A DNA stretch of 64,000 bases. Source: Hermodice carunculata (Eukaryota; Annelida; Polychaeta; Eunicida; Amphinomidae). The notes under the pieces were generated by a model. It was not told the DNA's origin and ran no database searches. It worked only from the letters and a program-made list of their open reading frames with translations. Position 1 is the first letter of the stretch. Each line of letters begins with the position of its first letter. The stretch lies in contig OZ026618.1 in the NCBI GenBank assembly GCA_964020975.1, forward strand, positions 34,316,849-34,380,848. The letters run 5' to 3'. The position numbers were made by a program, and so were the translations under genes. This document shows positions 14,030 to 25,929 of the stretch, piece by piece.

Positions 14030-14031
<2 letters not shown>
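10985..14031 (+). mobile_element. Non-LTR retrotransposon (LINE), CR1/L2/Jockey-like group, defective
   Basis: The plus strand reads, with many breaks, as the ORF2 of an endonuclease-type LINE. The endonuclease part gives ICLQETW near 11210, a YRPP-type motif near 12090, and VGDFNMDML near 12190 followed by LPKITLPTRF near 12280. A pre-RT linker lies at about 12590-12940. The N-terminal RT part is open at 12945-13313 and includes the family-typical KFKPKTSTGHD. The C-terminal part (about 13320-13800) includes LPHLNYAIVAWG, FKRLKLLQLQDLLYLKALKF and a terminal NCFVC motif. The RT core that would hold the catalytic YADD box is absent: the sequence jumps from fingers to C-terminus at about 13305-13315. 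About 640 bases of unrelated DNA interrupt the endonuclease at roughly 11440-12080. A 3' untranslated region runs into an (AT)n tail. Clade assignment is tentative. Confidence 0.9.
11440..12080. other. Foreign block inside the LINE endonuclease
   Basis: LINE-like translation stops after about 11430 and resumes near 12082. The intervening ~640 bp matches nothing I recognise in either LINE copy here. TTTGTACA on the left and TTTGTGCA on the right could be remnants of a target duplication, but no terminal repeats are evident. Borders are approximate. Confidence 0.45.

Positions 14032-14090
<59 letters not shown>
14032..14090. repeat. (AT)n microsatellite at LINE 3' end
   Basis: An AT run starts immediately after the AATAAAAT-like end of the plus-strand LINE, so it probably grew from the LINE's simple-sequence tail. 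Confidence 0.9.
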
Positions 14091-14093
<3 letters not shown>

Positions 14094-15002
14094 TCATGGC
14101 ATTGTATACCCACTGAAACGTATTGACGAGCATGCATTTAGTTAAATAAACTTGTCTGAGTCTTCAACGTTAGCGAAATAAAGCTTGACACGGATCGCAA
14201 AGCAAAAGAAAATGTTTACTTCTGAGGGCACATTTAACTACTGCCCTTCTGACAACTTGGCAACGTTACTCAAAACGAAATAGTAACATGTTAAGGTAAA
14301 CACTGAGTGGAACATCCACTAATAAAATGAAAAAATGAAGAGTGAAACTAAAGCACTAATGCCTCGAACTAACATATACATTACCAAGAATGCATTGCAG
14401 ATCTACATCTCATCTTTATGAAAAAAAAAAATAGTGCTGCACTGAGAAAAACAGGCACAATGTACAAAAAGAAAAAAAAGTATAGACCCATATCTTTTAC
14501 ATGGATTGCGAAGCAGGCCAAGCCTATATTAATCACTCTCCATGGCACAGATCGTGGCGTATACTTCCTACCTACATGGTTGTGCAATGTGCAAAAATAT
14601 ACTGTACATTTTGACAAAAACAAAATATATTTATTTTATGCATTGCCATTATGTAACGTTGACTATAGACACAATTATAAGAATTTAGCATTACTTCACA
14701 CAATTGCAAAACTATTTCCTTACAGAAAATGCTAAATAGATGTATTAACACTGTTATGAAAAGCACCCACTTGGTCTGCCTATTTTTGGAAAATGGAAAT
14801 AATAACTAACTAGCAACCCAACGTTTTTTACTTGCACAAGCCACTCAAAGTGCACTAGTTGAATTCTGGTTTGAAGGACAGTCCTTTTTGTCTGTCTCAA
14901 GTACAATGTTAATTCTATTGGCAGCTAAATATTTGCCAAGATAACTTTAGTAAAAATCACGAAACTCTATAATATACAAAATGTGCGGCAAAGTTTTGTT
15001 CT
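14091..15002. other. No supported gene
   Basis: AT-rich sequence with chance frames only. Confidence 0.55.
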
Positions 15003-15370
15003 TCAGGTACATATACTTAACATAATTATTACCTACACACAAGTAAACATGCAGTCTTCCATTATCAGCTTGATGGCCAATCATTTATAAATACTACAAA
15101 GCATGTACCTGATTTTCTGGGATAGCAATGACCATTTGTCATCAACAAGAGTAAACATTATCATAATTTTACATTATATCAAAATTAACACTGTCAAGGG
15201 GACCAAAGTCAAGTGGCTAATAAAATATGTTAAGTCAGTAACTTTCCTTTAGGTACATTGCTATTCCTTACACACAAGTTCATTCTCCTGCAGTATCAGT
15301 CTGATGCCTACTTAATCATAAATACTGCTGTAAGTGTACTTGTTATTTTCAGAAATTGAAGCAACGATTA
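15003..15370 (+). repeat. Diverged tandem duplication, period ~240 bp
   Basis: The segment starting at 15003 and that starting near 15248 share in order 'aggtacat', 'ttaccta/ccttacacacaagt', 'atcag(c/t)(t/c)tgatg', 'ataaatact' and 'gtac(c/t)tg'. Two old copies of about 120-150 bp each; no coding content. Confidence 0.55.
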
Positions 15371-17985
15371 CCTACCTGTGTACAAGCAAGAATACAATCT
15401 AATTGTAATCAACGATGTGTACGTGTTCCATCAAGTTAATTTGCCTTGCAATTAGACAGTTTAAATAGGAAGAAATAACATTGTACACAAACATAATATA
15501 TCTATGATGTCTGCAAACACAGAAAAACAAATATATGTCCAAATCAGATTTTTATTGAAGGAAATACTGTAAGTATGCTTTTGTCTATGGCCTGTATAAT
15601 GTAAATAAATCTCATTGTTAACTATATAAAGCCTTCAACTCCGCAATTATGTAGCAGTGGAAACTGGAGCGTACATACTTGCAAAAGCTACCTCTGCAAC
15701 ATTCATATAATGCACTGAAATGCAAACTGTAGAGTAACAGCACATTTTTTTCTACAAGGCACATCATCACTTCTTCCAGATAAATTCACGTTTAGCCGTG
15801 CAATATCCTCATGAAGCCCAGTCAGTTGGGAATGTTGCGATGTACATACTTGTGTCACTGAAATAATGATGACAATTACCTGAAATAAAGAGTGAAATAT
15901 CTACTATTCTACATCAAAATTGATATTAATATTGTACACATGCTGGGACAAAAATAATGACACCTGCATTATGTGTTTTAAAATGAAGTGGGCAAAGTGT
16001 AGATTTAAAAAAAGCACTTCCCTGAATATGCCCATCCGTCATTGGCTTGTTATGTTCAACATCATATCTCCCTTAAATAATGAGGTTGTAATCAACCTTA
16101 CAACAGCACTTTGTTAGTGTGTGGGACATGCTTTCATTATTACTGTTGCCATTGACCAAGACTTATGTCATTCTTACCAGTGATGCTTTTATCTGGGGCA
16201 TGTAAGCCCAATGACTGTCAATCTGGCACACCTGATAACCACAATTAAAAGTATCTAATGTAATGAAATACTCAGTATAAATACATATGTGAAGCAAAGA
16301 ACACGGATATACATGCAAGTATCATTCTGTTTTCACTGACGTTTCTTCGTATCATAATACCTCCTAAACTGGGTCAAAATTGTTAGTATGAATATTTCAC
16401 AGACAAAGAGTAGTGGTTGGGGGACAGATCTTTATTCTTGTAGGTGAATACCATAGAGAGCATATGGTGGGTTAGATGTTAATGTGAGATTAGTTGCAAT
16501 ACATCCTGGACCTTCTCATCCCTACCTACTCTACAAATTATACCCCTCTATCAACCCCCCCCCCCCCATCGCTCCCCTCCCCGTCCCAACCAAATCTGCA
16601 AATTTGGACTGTATTGAGGAGTCAGGACCCAACTTTAACATCAAGATCTGTCCTCCATTCTGAAAATATTGACCTAGATAATGATGCTTATCCCCATATC
16701 TGCTAATCTTCCATTGTAAAAATGCATATTACCAACTCTTGATGGGGGTCAAGGAGGTACAGCCAACATTTCTCGCGCAAGTAGGATGATAGGTACTAGC
16801 ACAATTTGTTAGATCCTGACCATTTTTTCTGATTCATTCTGCATACCTCAAACAGTCAAGATATTTTTTATGGGAGGGGGTTACAGCACTCATCTTTATA
16901 ATCACTGTACACTGTTCGTTTTTACATTTCTTCTATTTATGAAGTCAAATAAACCAAGTCACAATACATCTCAGAGCCCTTTTAAGAAACAAAACCAGGT
17001 ATTAAATTGTATGCAACACATTATGTTTAGTTGGAACAACTGAAATTGGCTTTAGTTCGGGCGTAATCCTTAAGATGTCCTGAAAAAAATTAAATTGTAA
17101 TATCAATCCCAGTATACAAACATAGTGTTCCAACCATGAACAGAATATCAGCCTTTAAAAACCAATGATCTTTCTTAACTGTGCTACAATTTTCATATTG
17201 TACCAAAGAATGTAGAGGGCAGAATATAATCACCAAAAACCACTTTTGTATCAGCTTAGATTTTGTACCCATACCTCAGTATCACTTCCAGCTTGATGAC
17301 ATTGGCTTAGTTAAAAGGAATGAGAAGTGATACTACCACGAAGTGGCTAATTGTATGTTCACTATATGCAAAGGGCAGACCAGTATACATACTGTCAGCT
17401 CAGGAAGTGGGCACCACCTCAACCAATGTCACCCTGACCATCATGTCCGGCCCTCAAACAGAGATGAAAGAAAAGATATTTATCACATGACCGTTGCGGG
17501 ATCATATCACAGCTGAATAGCCTACCTAGGAAGTGAAAAAAATGGCCCACTATTTCTAGCTAGTTGCCATTACTTTTTCAAAATTATGTGATCATATCAG
17601 CATGTTACCCATATAATATTGGTCTATCGAGCGGTCAAAGGGCGCAAAACCTATACGGGTTTGTCCCAAAACCCATCTCAAAGTTCCGCATTGATTTTGA
17701 CGCCGAATTTTGAAGTGATTTTTCTACCAACAAACACATGGAATGTGTCAGATATTGACGTATTTCGTAAGCTAGGGCCATAATCTTCCGTAGCTAATAC
17801 TCACATTGACGAATATTTTTTTATTTTAGCTTAAATCACATGCGATAAGTGTTTGAAGTTAATTGTGCCGGGAATCAATCGACATTTTGCACCTGGAGGC
17901 AGAATTTCGGACTAGAATAATGGAGAAAGTCGGCATGTAATACGGGAAATGAAATAATACGCTTGCAGTCAGGGTTCTGTATCAA
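15371..17985. other. No supported gene
   Basis: AT-rich. A short poly-C run lies near 16556-16567. A ~65-bp segment at 17515-17580 resembles 25895-25965, so a minor dispersed repeat is likely. Nothing coding was recognised. Confidence 0.5.
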
Positions 17986-18630
17986 TGTGAGCTTCTTTGA
18001 AATAAAACAACTATGCTATGAAATATATCAAGTGAATTCAATAATAAACGAATGATAATGTTTATGAACATGGAGCTTTGATATTCAGCTTGAATACACG
18101 AGTAAATCGTTTTAGTTCTGCTTTCGGGATTTTGTATCTTTACTTGCTCCATTATCCAGGCATTTGTACAGTGGCGGCACATTTGGAAGTTGCTAACAGC
18201 CAGAATAGTTACATCTCCAAAATACTTATGATCATTTTCCTTAGCCATTATTTCTTGTAAATGTTTGTGTATATGCTAAATCATATTATTACCAACCATG
18301 AACACTAGTACTGTCGTCATCAATTATGACTAAGTGCACCTTTTGCAGCTTGCCATGAAAGGGGTTCAAGAGGCTTCTGAGAAGATTCACGTACTGGTAT
18401 GTTCCATGTATTGGTGACCTGAAAACAGAATGTACAGTTATACTACCAATGGCAAATGCTCTGGTGCCAGTTGGACATATTGAAATTAAAGGAATGTCCT
18501 CAGGATCATATTTTCCTGATCCCGAAATAATGAAAACAATCACGATTAATCATTCTAATAACACGGCTTTTTCAAACTCCACGGCAACCGCTCAAGAAAA
18601 TATGGTATGGTTGATTAGGTTTGACTGACC
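17986..18630 (-). pseudogene. PIF1-type helicase relic, probably Helitron
   Basis: Read on the minus strand, the pieces follow the order of a PIF1-family helicase as found in Helitron RepHel proteins. A P-loop region comes first (PYHIFLSG, then G-C-R-G-V-stop-K-S where GGAGVGKS is expected, about 18555-18612). Next is motif Ia (CPTGTRAFAIG followed by TVHSVF, about 18430-18480). A Walker B-like LVIIDDDS (family LIIDEIS) lies near 18310-18335. Last is a motif III-like FGDVTILAVSNFQMC (family FGGVSVIAVGDxxQLPP) near 18185-18230. The P-loop glycine codon is a stop, the Walker B glutamate is Asp, and frames shift between blocks, so it is dead. Association with a Helitron rather than a host PIF1 gene is inferred from family knowledge; no terminal TC/CTRR hairpin was found. 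Confidence 0.75.
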
Positions 18631-20272
18631 TGAAAGCGTGAACTGCATCTCCACACCGTTTACGGTTAAACGTGTCGAAACGTTTTTGCTTTTGAAGGTG
18701 TCACTTTATCTTTGTCTTGCTTCTGTGGTGAAATTTGAAAAAAATATTGTCCTGTCCTATATGTGTACCAATATCTGCAACCAATTGCATATCCAGTCTA
18801 TCAACCTTCTTCAATATGACCCCTTTAGTCTTCATCTTCTGCTTTGGTATATTCTGTACCAGGTGCCAACTCATTCCGTGCATTCTCAGGGGGGGGGGGC
18901 TTTTAATATCCCCATGGCTTCTTGTAAACTAACATTTGTGTGTGAGTGTGTGTGTGTGTGCGGTGTAAAATGAAAGATTTCACAGACTCATGGTGAAGAT
19001 AGTAACTTGCAAAATGTTTCATCAGATCCTTATCTTCGTTACACCAAGGTATACAAAAAAAAAAAAAAACTTGTGCCGATATCTCATATCACACAGATAA
19101 ACAAATTCTGCCAATACCTCATGTCATCATCTTTATCATGTTTGCACCCGGAAAAAAACCAGAGTATTGCCTGAGTACCCCTTTAATGTATTACTTTGTT
19201 CTTTTTGAAGAGTTATGACGGGTTTGGGTTCATTTTAATCAGTTGGATCTATATTAGTTGAATTATTGTGCTATCCTCAAGGTGTGTACCATGAAGCAAA
19301 TTCTGCTTTTCGTCAGGTCCTTAAGATCACTAAAAACATAGGTATCAATCACAATGGTGAAAAAAATATATTTATTACCATCTTCTAAATTTCGAAGTGT
19401 ACAGTAGGGTTTTACCACTGAAATTCTTTTATCTGATGCATTTGTGTTGACAAATACAACTGATTTACTTGTCGTCTGGCTAATAACCTCCTGAGAGGAA
19501 GGGAAACATCCACTGTTTTCATGTCAATACCATCCAGACAAAATATAATCTAAATCTTTGGAAAATCTATCAGCGCAATTTAAAATGCGTTGGTTAAGGT
19601 CTTTCCTTAAACTTACTTAAATATCTCGTTCAGATTTGTAATCCACATCACTTGTTCAAAACAGTTTGAGGTAAGCTCCAATTTCAAAATCTGTATCTTC
19701 TTCCTGCAATGAGTAATCTAAAGGTTTTGCATACAATTCAAGACTTCTTCAAAAGCAGCCTGCTCTTCTGGCTAACTAATATCATCACTGTCCGTACTCT
19801 CTTCTTTTTTAAATTGTGAATTAGATTTGACAATTTGACGAAGATTTTCCCCTTTCTTTTGAAAGTCTTGCAAGTCACATATCTTATCCACTGGTTCTGT
19901 CATGTAATTAATGCCATGCCAGAGTCAGATTCGAAGCCACTACAGACCAAATTATCATTAAAAAAATAAATCATGACCTATGATAATTATTAAAATACAC
20001 TTTGCAAGTACGCAGCAGTACCAGCCACATACATTCATGTGAGGGAACCACAATACAAAGACATTACAAAAGAAAAATGTCACTATACTGCTTCGTTCGT
20101 GAAATTTATCGGAAAAGTGAAGAGGCCCAATTCAGTTTTGAATAACATGCAGAAGTTAGCCTCTACTTAAAGTCAGTCTTCAGCACTTATTTTTTTCTGA
20201 CTGGTCATTCAACAGCCAAAACCTACACTTCTACTGCTGAGCTTCTCTTGCTGGACTGCTGACTGTTATACC
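18631..20272. other. Unassigned; possible upstream Helitron remnant at 19420-19905 (-)
   Basis: On the minus strand, about 19790-19905 reads as an acidic, Lys/Gln-rich stretch (for example DLQDFQKKGENLRQ and EESTDSDD), compatible with the linker upstream of a Helitron helicase domain. It is too degenerate to call. A short (TG)n at 18942-18960, a G run near 18890 and an A run near 19058 are present. No host exon was recognised. Confidence 0.3.
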
Positions 20273-20299
20273 CCCCCCCACACACACACACACACACTT

Positions 20300-20360
<61 letters not shown>
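20273..20360. repeat. (CA)n-(CT)n compound microsatellite
   Basis: Poly-C, then about 20 bases of CA, then about 60 bases of CT repeat. Confidence 0.95.
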
Positions 20361-20362
<2 letters not shown>

Positions 20363-20426
20363 ATACACTACTTATGTTACTAATTCACTGGTACGTACTG
20401 TGACACGACCATTATGTGCTCTCTCT

Positions 20427-20429
<3 letters not shown>

Positions 20430-20466
<37 letters not shown>
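20430..20466. repeat. (CA)n microsatellite
   Basis: CA repeat of about 37 bases. Confidence 0.95.
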
Positions 20467-20467
<1 letters not shown>

Positions 20468-22696
20468 CAGAATATTGCTTAGGTTAGTGATTCGATGGGA
20501 CGTACAGTAGAAGTGCATACAAAAGCAAAGTCAGTTGGTAACAATTATCAGACAAATAAAATCAATACTGATAATTCTTAGAAAACAGACACTGACCTAT
20601 GACTGATCTTAGTCTTATTCAAACGTTTTTGGCTCACTGCACATTCCGGCTGGTAAGCACTATACTCCAACTGAAGTTGTCGACTTTGCTTACCGGACAT
20701 TTGGCCCATTAATTGAGAAAATTAATAGGCGTGTGTTAATAGTTATACAGTTTATATAATTTAGTTCTAACCTGTGCTTTGTTATGGTTCGAGTCATTAG
20801 CACCTTCAGCTCTGATGATCATAGGTTGCAGAACTCTTGCGATCACTACTGTCTAACCATTCATCATTCCGTCCGTCCATAAAAAAATTGCTTGTCAACG
20901 CGATCTTTGGGACATAAATTTATGAATGAAAATCTGGGTTCACTGCACCGTCAACAATCCTTAAGTTAGCCATTTTAAGATTTTTTAGGAATAATTTTAT
21001 TTTACCTTTTAATATATAATGAAGTACAATCACATATAGTCACATGTAACTATCTCAAATTTTCAAGTGACTATAACTCACCAGCAGGTTCATGGTTGAT
21101 GTTGTCTGGCACATCTGCCGCATTTTTATTTCATGCAGGATAAATTGCCTTCGTCTTCTTTTAGAATCTCAAAGGGGCATAGAAGTGAACACTTTATAGT
21201 CATTAAAAGGTCCCTCAATCCTTGGTCAAACTTGATGAAAGGTGACATGTCCATATTGGGCAGACAACTATATTGACACTATTTTAAAAGTGGTGCCATC
21301 TGTTGGTAAATGTAAAATAAGAGGCAACATATGTTGAGATATAACTGATGTATTACCTTCAAAAAGCATTAGAACAAAATGATAACGAATTTACTTCAAA
21401 TTGATTATGTGCAAACGTTTGATACATACATGTGACCTTGATCAGCTGTCTCAAGGTCACTGAATACACAGGGTTAATGACTTATTCATTGTGATATTCA
21501 TTGCATCTTTAATACATGTGCCATCACTAAAATGATAAAACTAGACATGGCTTCAACACAAAACAGTGACTACAGGGTCTGCTGCAACAAGAATGTAGTT
21601 AGGCTGCCATTTGCTCAAGCAAGGTGACGGTAACAGCATAATCTAATCAGTTCATCTTGCCAGGTACAATAAGCATATTATCAAATTTTAGCAAAATACA
21701 TCGAGGCATTCTGTAGACATCGCAATAACGAGAATGTGCACATCTGTACGGAAGGAATCCGGAAAGACAACACGAAAATACAAAGGATTCTGCCATGGGG
21801 CAGACCCTTAGAACGCCTGGAAGTCACAACAGTTGCTGATATCAGTGGACAAGAAGGACCTTTATATCATCTGGAACCTTTCATATTTATACATACTGTT
21901 AATCTTTTAACGTTCCTGGCAGGAGAGCATACATTATAACTTATACATTGCTATGCGCCATGAAAAGATAGCCAGAAGGTTATCCACCATTCACTTTTGA
22001 CATAATGGCCAATGGTTAAGTTAAAGGTCCAGATTTTTTCATGATTGTCGTATGTATTGTGTAAGCTAAGTCTTAGATGATTTACCAATCTGTCTTGTCG
22101 AGCACTTATGCGTGCATTTCTAATCAAATTTGTGTATTGTTGAAAATAAAAATGTTTGCAGATTATATCTGTATTATTTTTTCCTTCAAAGTACACGTCA
22201 GGATGTTCACCAGAGGGTAAACTAGCACAATCCTAGATAATAAAAATCACATTCGCATCAGTCTGCCCTGTTTTTTCGTAATCAAATTACGGAATTTAAA
22301 TCTTCAGTGTCTTAAAAGATACCGTAACGCATGGAATCCCATTAGCAGTGCTTCACATTAAGGGTTTTGGCCACTTGTCCCAGGAAAGCTCCTCGTTCAC
22401 ACTGAATCTGAAAAGAAATTTACTTATCCCATACTTTTTCAACATAGGCTCCATATGCCAATTCATCAATTTGTGAATACAAAACTATCGACTTTTCTTT
22501 GTTACTAACACATTTATAATGTTTTCAGTTTTATTTATTTAGTGCTTTAATTACATTGTTGCTCAGTACACATTTGTAATATGTGAGAGAAATTCACAAC
22601 GCCAGTCTGATAAACTGACATATTCCATGAGATTAGACCCACAAAAGATATTTTGGCTATGTTCCATACAATTTTTTACAGTGTTTGATTTAAAAC
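20467..22696. other. No supported gene
   Basis: Includes a 'tccgtccgtcc'-type motif near 20870. A 67-codon frame lies at 21736-21939 with no recognised domain. Confidence 0.5.
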
Positions 22697-22889
22697 GTGT
22701 TATTTGGAAATAAATTTATTTTGCGAAAAGTTGGTTTTTGTGATACCTTTGAAAGGCCTCTCATTATTCACAAAGTTGTCAAAGATAATCTGGCACCTGT
22801 GTGTCATAAAAATATCTCATTCAACATTCGTCATAATCTTCTGCCCAAGCTACCAAATTCTTCAATAAAGTTTTGTTTGTTTGTTTGGT
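22697..22889 (+). mobile_element. Possible LINE C-terminal fragment
   Basis: The plus-strand frame contains HKVVKDNLAP and, downstream, NIRHNLLPKLPNSSIKF. This resembles the 'YKIVNGLAP ... NTR ... LPKPNT' region near the C-terminus of L2/CR1-type LINE proteins. The match is short and unsupported by flanking sequence; it may be chance. Confidence 0.25.
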
Positions 22890-23707
22890 AATTGTATTTT
22901 ATTTTTTCATGAATTTATTTCACATTGCATTTGTGCATACAATGGTGCTCCCCAAGACTTAATGATTAGTGCACCATCTAGTGTCACTTTGAGGATTTAC
23001 TGAAAATGTCATGTGCTTTAAGCTGTGAATGTGACGTGATCGATCCACGCTGTTTGAGCTTCAGGACTATACATTTGAAAGGTTTTAGCGAAAAATTAAA
23101 GCTCGTATGAAGCTTTTGAGACACCGGTACATATAAGCCCATATTATCACCCATTGCAATCTTTTCTTTATTCCGTTTTAATAATGAAATCACTGTTTAC
23201 TTTAGTATTGTATATATCCTATGTAATATTTGAGGTTGCAAGATATTTTCTTATTCTGCACAGTTAGTTTGAAGATAAACATAAAATGTATGACTTGAAG
23301 TCCTAGAAAGCCAAATGATTTGGTTGTCCACTGGGAATTACTGGTTATCCGTTCAGGCTTGTAATTTGGAATTTTACCTGTCCCGTGTGAAATTCCATCT
23401 GTAATCAATTTAACCTTAAGTAATCATAATCTCCGGTAACCTTCACTCAGGAACGTGATTTCCTGCACCGACACTCGTGATCGGCCAGCAGAATTTGCCG
23501 TGGCCGCCGTTCATATCGAGGCCTAAAATTGAGGCAAACAGATAAACGCAGTGTAATACTCTAGGTACATTAGAACATAAATTAACCCACAAATTAAATG
23601 TGTCAACACTGCAACGGATTCATTCCTACTAGACATTATAATAGAAATGGCAAAAGCTGTCTTTATTTTATTTATTGACAAGATATCAACCATGGAAGGT
23701 GTCAAGC

Positions 23708-23708
<1 letters not shown>
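22890..23708. other. No supported gene
   Basis: AT-rich, chance frames only. A small GC-richer patch lies near 23455-23520. Confidence 0.5.

Positions 23709-23745
<37 letters not shown>
23709..23745. repeat. Poly-T tract (37 bases)
   Basis: Pure T run. On the minus strand it is a poly-A tract following a GC-richer ~150-bp segment (23746-23900), an arrangement like a retroposed tail. No source gene or target duplication was recognised. Confidence 0.9.
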
Positions 23746-23746
<1 letters not shown>

Positions 23747-23905
23747 TTGGTGGGCAGGTTGGGGTTCTTTGTGACGGAACGCCGCAAAAAGTTTGGCGTA
23801 GCTACCTCTGCTCCCAGTTACTGACAAAGGACCGAGCCCACGAAAAAGGGAAAAATCCACTTTCTCCTCATAGTGGCCATAGTGAGTCGTTTGCTTCTTT
23901 CTCAT

Positions 23906-25929
23906 TCATCTTTCGTTTGTGCTTGTACGTTCTGTGTCATGCCGCTTGTGTGGTCACCCCAACGTCATTGAAACAAAGGGGTCCCAATAGAAAAAAAACC
24001 TCCAAGACATGTTAAGTCCCTCTGCAAAATCATCAATTAAGGCCTGATCATGTTGAATACATTTTTATCGCGTTACTGTCATACCAGCCAGTGCTACCCC
24101 AACCGTCCCAATATCAAAATGTCCGGGACAAAATACCCCTCTGTAAGATCAAAACCCATTCCTTATATGTTTGCCGTATTAAAAGGAAGCTAACGTCGGC
24201 AGGTCAGGAAGCTGGTTCCTTTGTTTAATACTTACAAAGGATGATCGTGGAAAATTCTCTTGCACTTGTCCTTTAATCGTGTGGATAAATACCTTTCCAC
24301 CAATCCCAATACAGAAACATTAGACCTGCTGCCTGCAAGGCGTTTTAAGATATACTTTCCTTTAAGATGGGTAGGAATTGCCTCTTACGTATGCTGCTGT
24401 TTTTGCATCAGTGACACTCGAACGACACATTTTTACAGTTCGAGACGTGTGACAAAAACAAACGCACAACTCTCTCGCAGCTTTTCAATGAATTTGGTTT
24501 GGTTTGTGCCTGTGTCTGTGGTTATCTGCCTATTGTTCAGTGAAGAAAATTTGTTGAACTCTCTTTTGTCCAAATTGGGGGCGGGGGTAAATAACTATTC
24601 TGAGTACAGCATAATAGTCCCATTTGTTGCAATAGCGGGTTGTTTGGAGATTTTTTTATAATATTTTTCAGTCGGCTAAAATTATTGCTGTACATTCTAT
24701 CTTTCAATAATGTATTAATAAAACAGAAACAATTTTTTAATTGTAGGGTTTTTTTAGAACTGTACATGTCTTGACATTATTATAATGCGGATCATATATA
24801 CATGCTATTTTACTCCATCAGCTTCACTTTTAAACATGGTGACTAATACTCAGCTAATAACTTTTAACATCCAAGCCATGTCACATTGTTGCTACAAAAC
24901 CTTTTCTAATAGACTAAAACAAAATTTGATTTTCAACACAGAAAATCAATAATAATTTGATTTTCTACACAGAAGGCTATCATATCTCTAAAATCAAGCC
25001 AATATAAATAAATCTAACACAAGAAACACCTTGTTTGTAACTTATATAGCAGGCGAAGAGTATTACCACAAAGTAGCTCAAGCCCAAAATAAAAATCTGA
25101 AATATGCCACCATTTTAATTACAAACTCTGTATCTTTTTATCAGATCACATCTTGAGACAATCCATGAATATTTTTGAAAAAAAAAAAGTTGTATGCACA
25201 CTGGCGAAAAGTTACTGTTAAAAGCAAAAATGAAGGCTTCTGTGTACCATGGGTGTTAATCATCGGTTTATAAGTATAGTCAGCATTCATCACCTGAATG
25301 TGACTGAGTTCAAGACGTGTTGTTTCTGAAGGGTGCTGTATAATCTGTAGAATTATCTAAGCCCTCCCATCTCCATAGTATTGGGAAGTTGACTTATCAA
25401 AAAGTGGCATGTGCATACACAGTTCTCTATACCGCATCCTCGACACAGGTCCAAAGTGATTAATATAATACATTGCCATATTTTCCGTTTGTATCCATAT
25501 TTTCCGTTTGTATCTATCCAAAGTAAATATATGTGCACACCAATGTCACTTAAACATGAGGTTTACTCTCATTTAACACGATCTAATTGTAGTGCAGTAT
25601 AGGCCTGTCAAATATAATGGTGTGTCCTCTTCTGTCCCTCTATGTTTCTTTGTTTCAGACGTTTTATGTTGTTGTATTTAATGCTGCCTACGTAGATCGC
25701 TGGAAATAGGTCTACCGAATTTCAATGCACCCCTCCAATATATTCTGTACTTGTTTTATTTTGTATTTTTCTTTTGAAAAACAAACAGTTATGTATTTTT
25801 TTATTTATTTATTGATTTATTTATTTACTTATTTTACTTTATTTCATTACCTAAATAAAAGCTATCTATCAGAGTAGCGTGTATGTCCAACCCACCCAGG
25901 AAGTAAAAGTTGCCCACTTTTTCTGCCCA
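23906..25929. other. No supported gene
   Basis: A 133-codon plus-strand frame (24260-24661) has no domain and is probably chance. A (TTTA)n run lies at about 25796-25840. Confidence 0.5.

Noticed and set aside
24260-24661. 133-codon plus-strand frame
   Set aside because: No domain or splice support; composition unremarkable.
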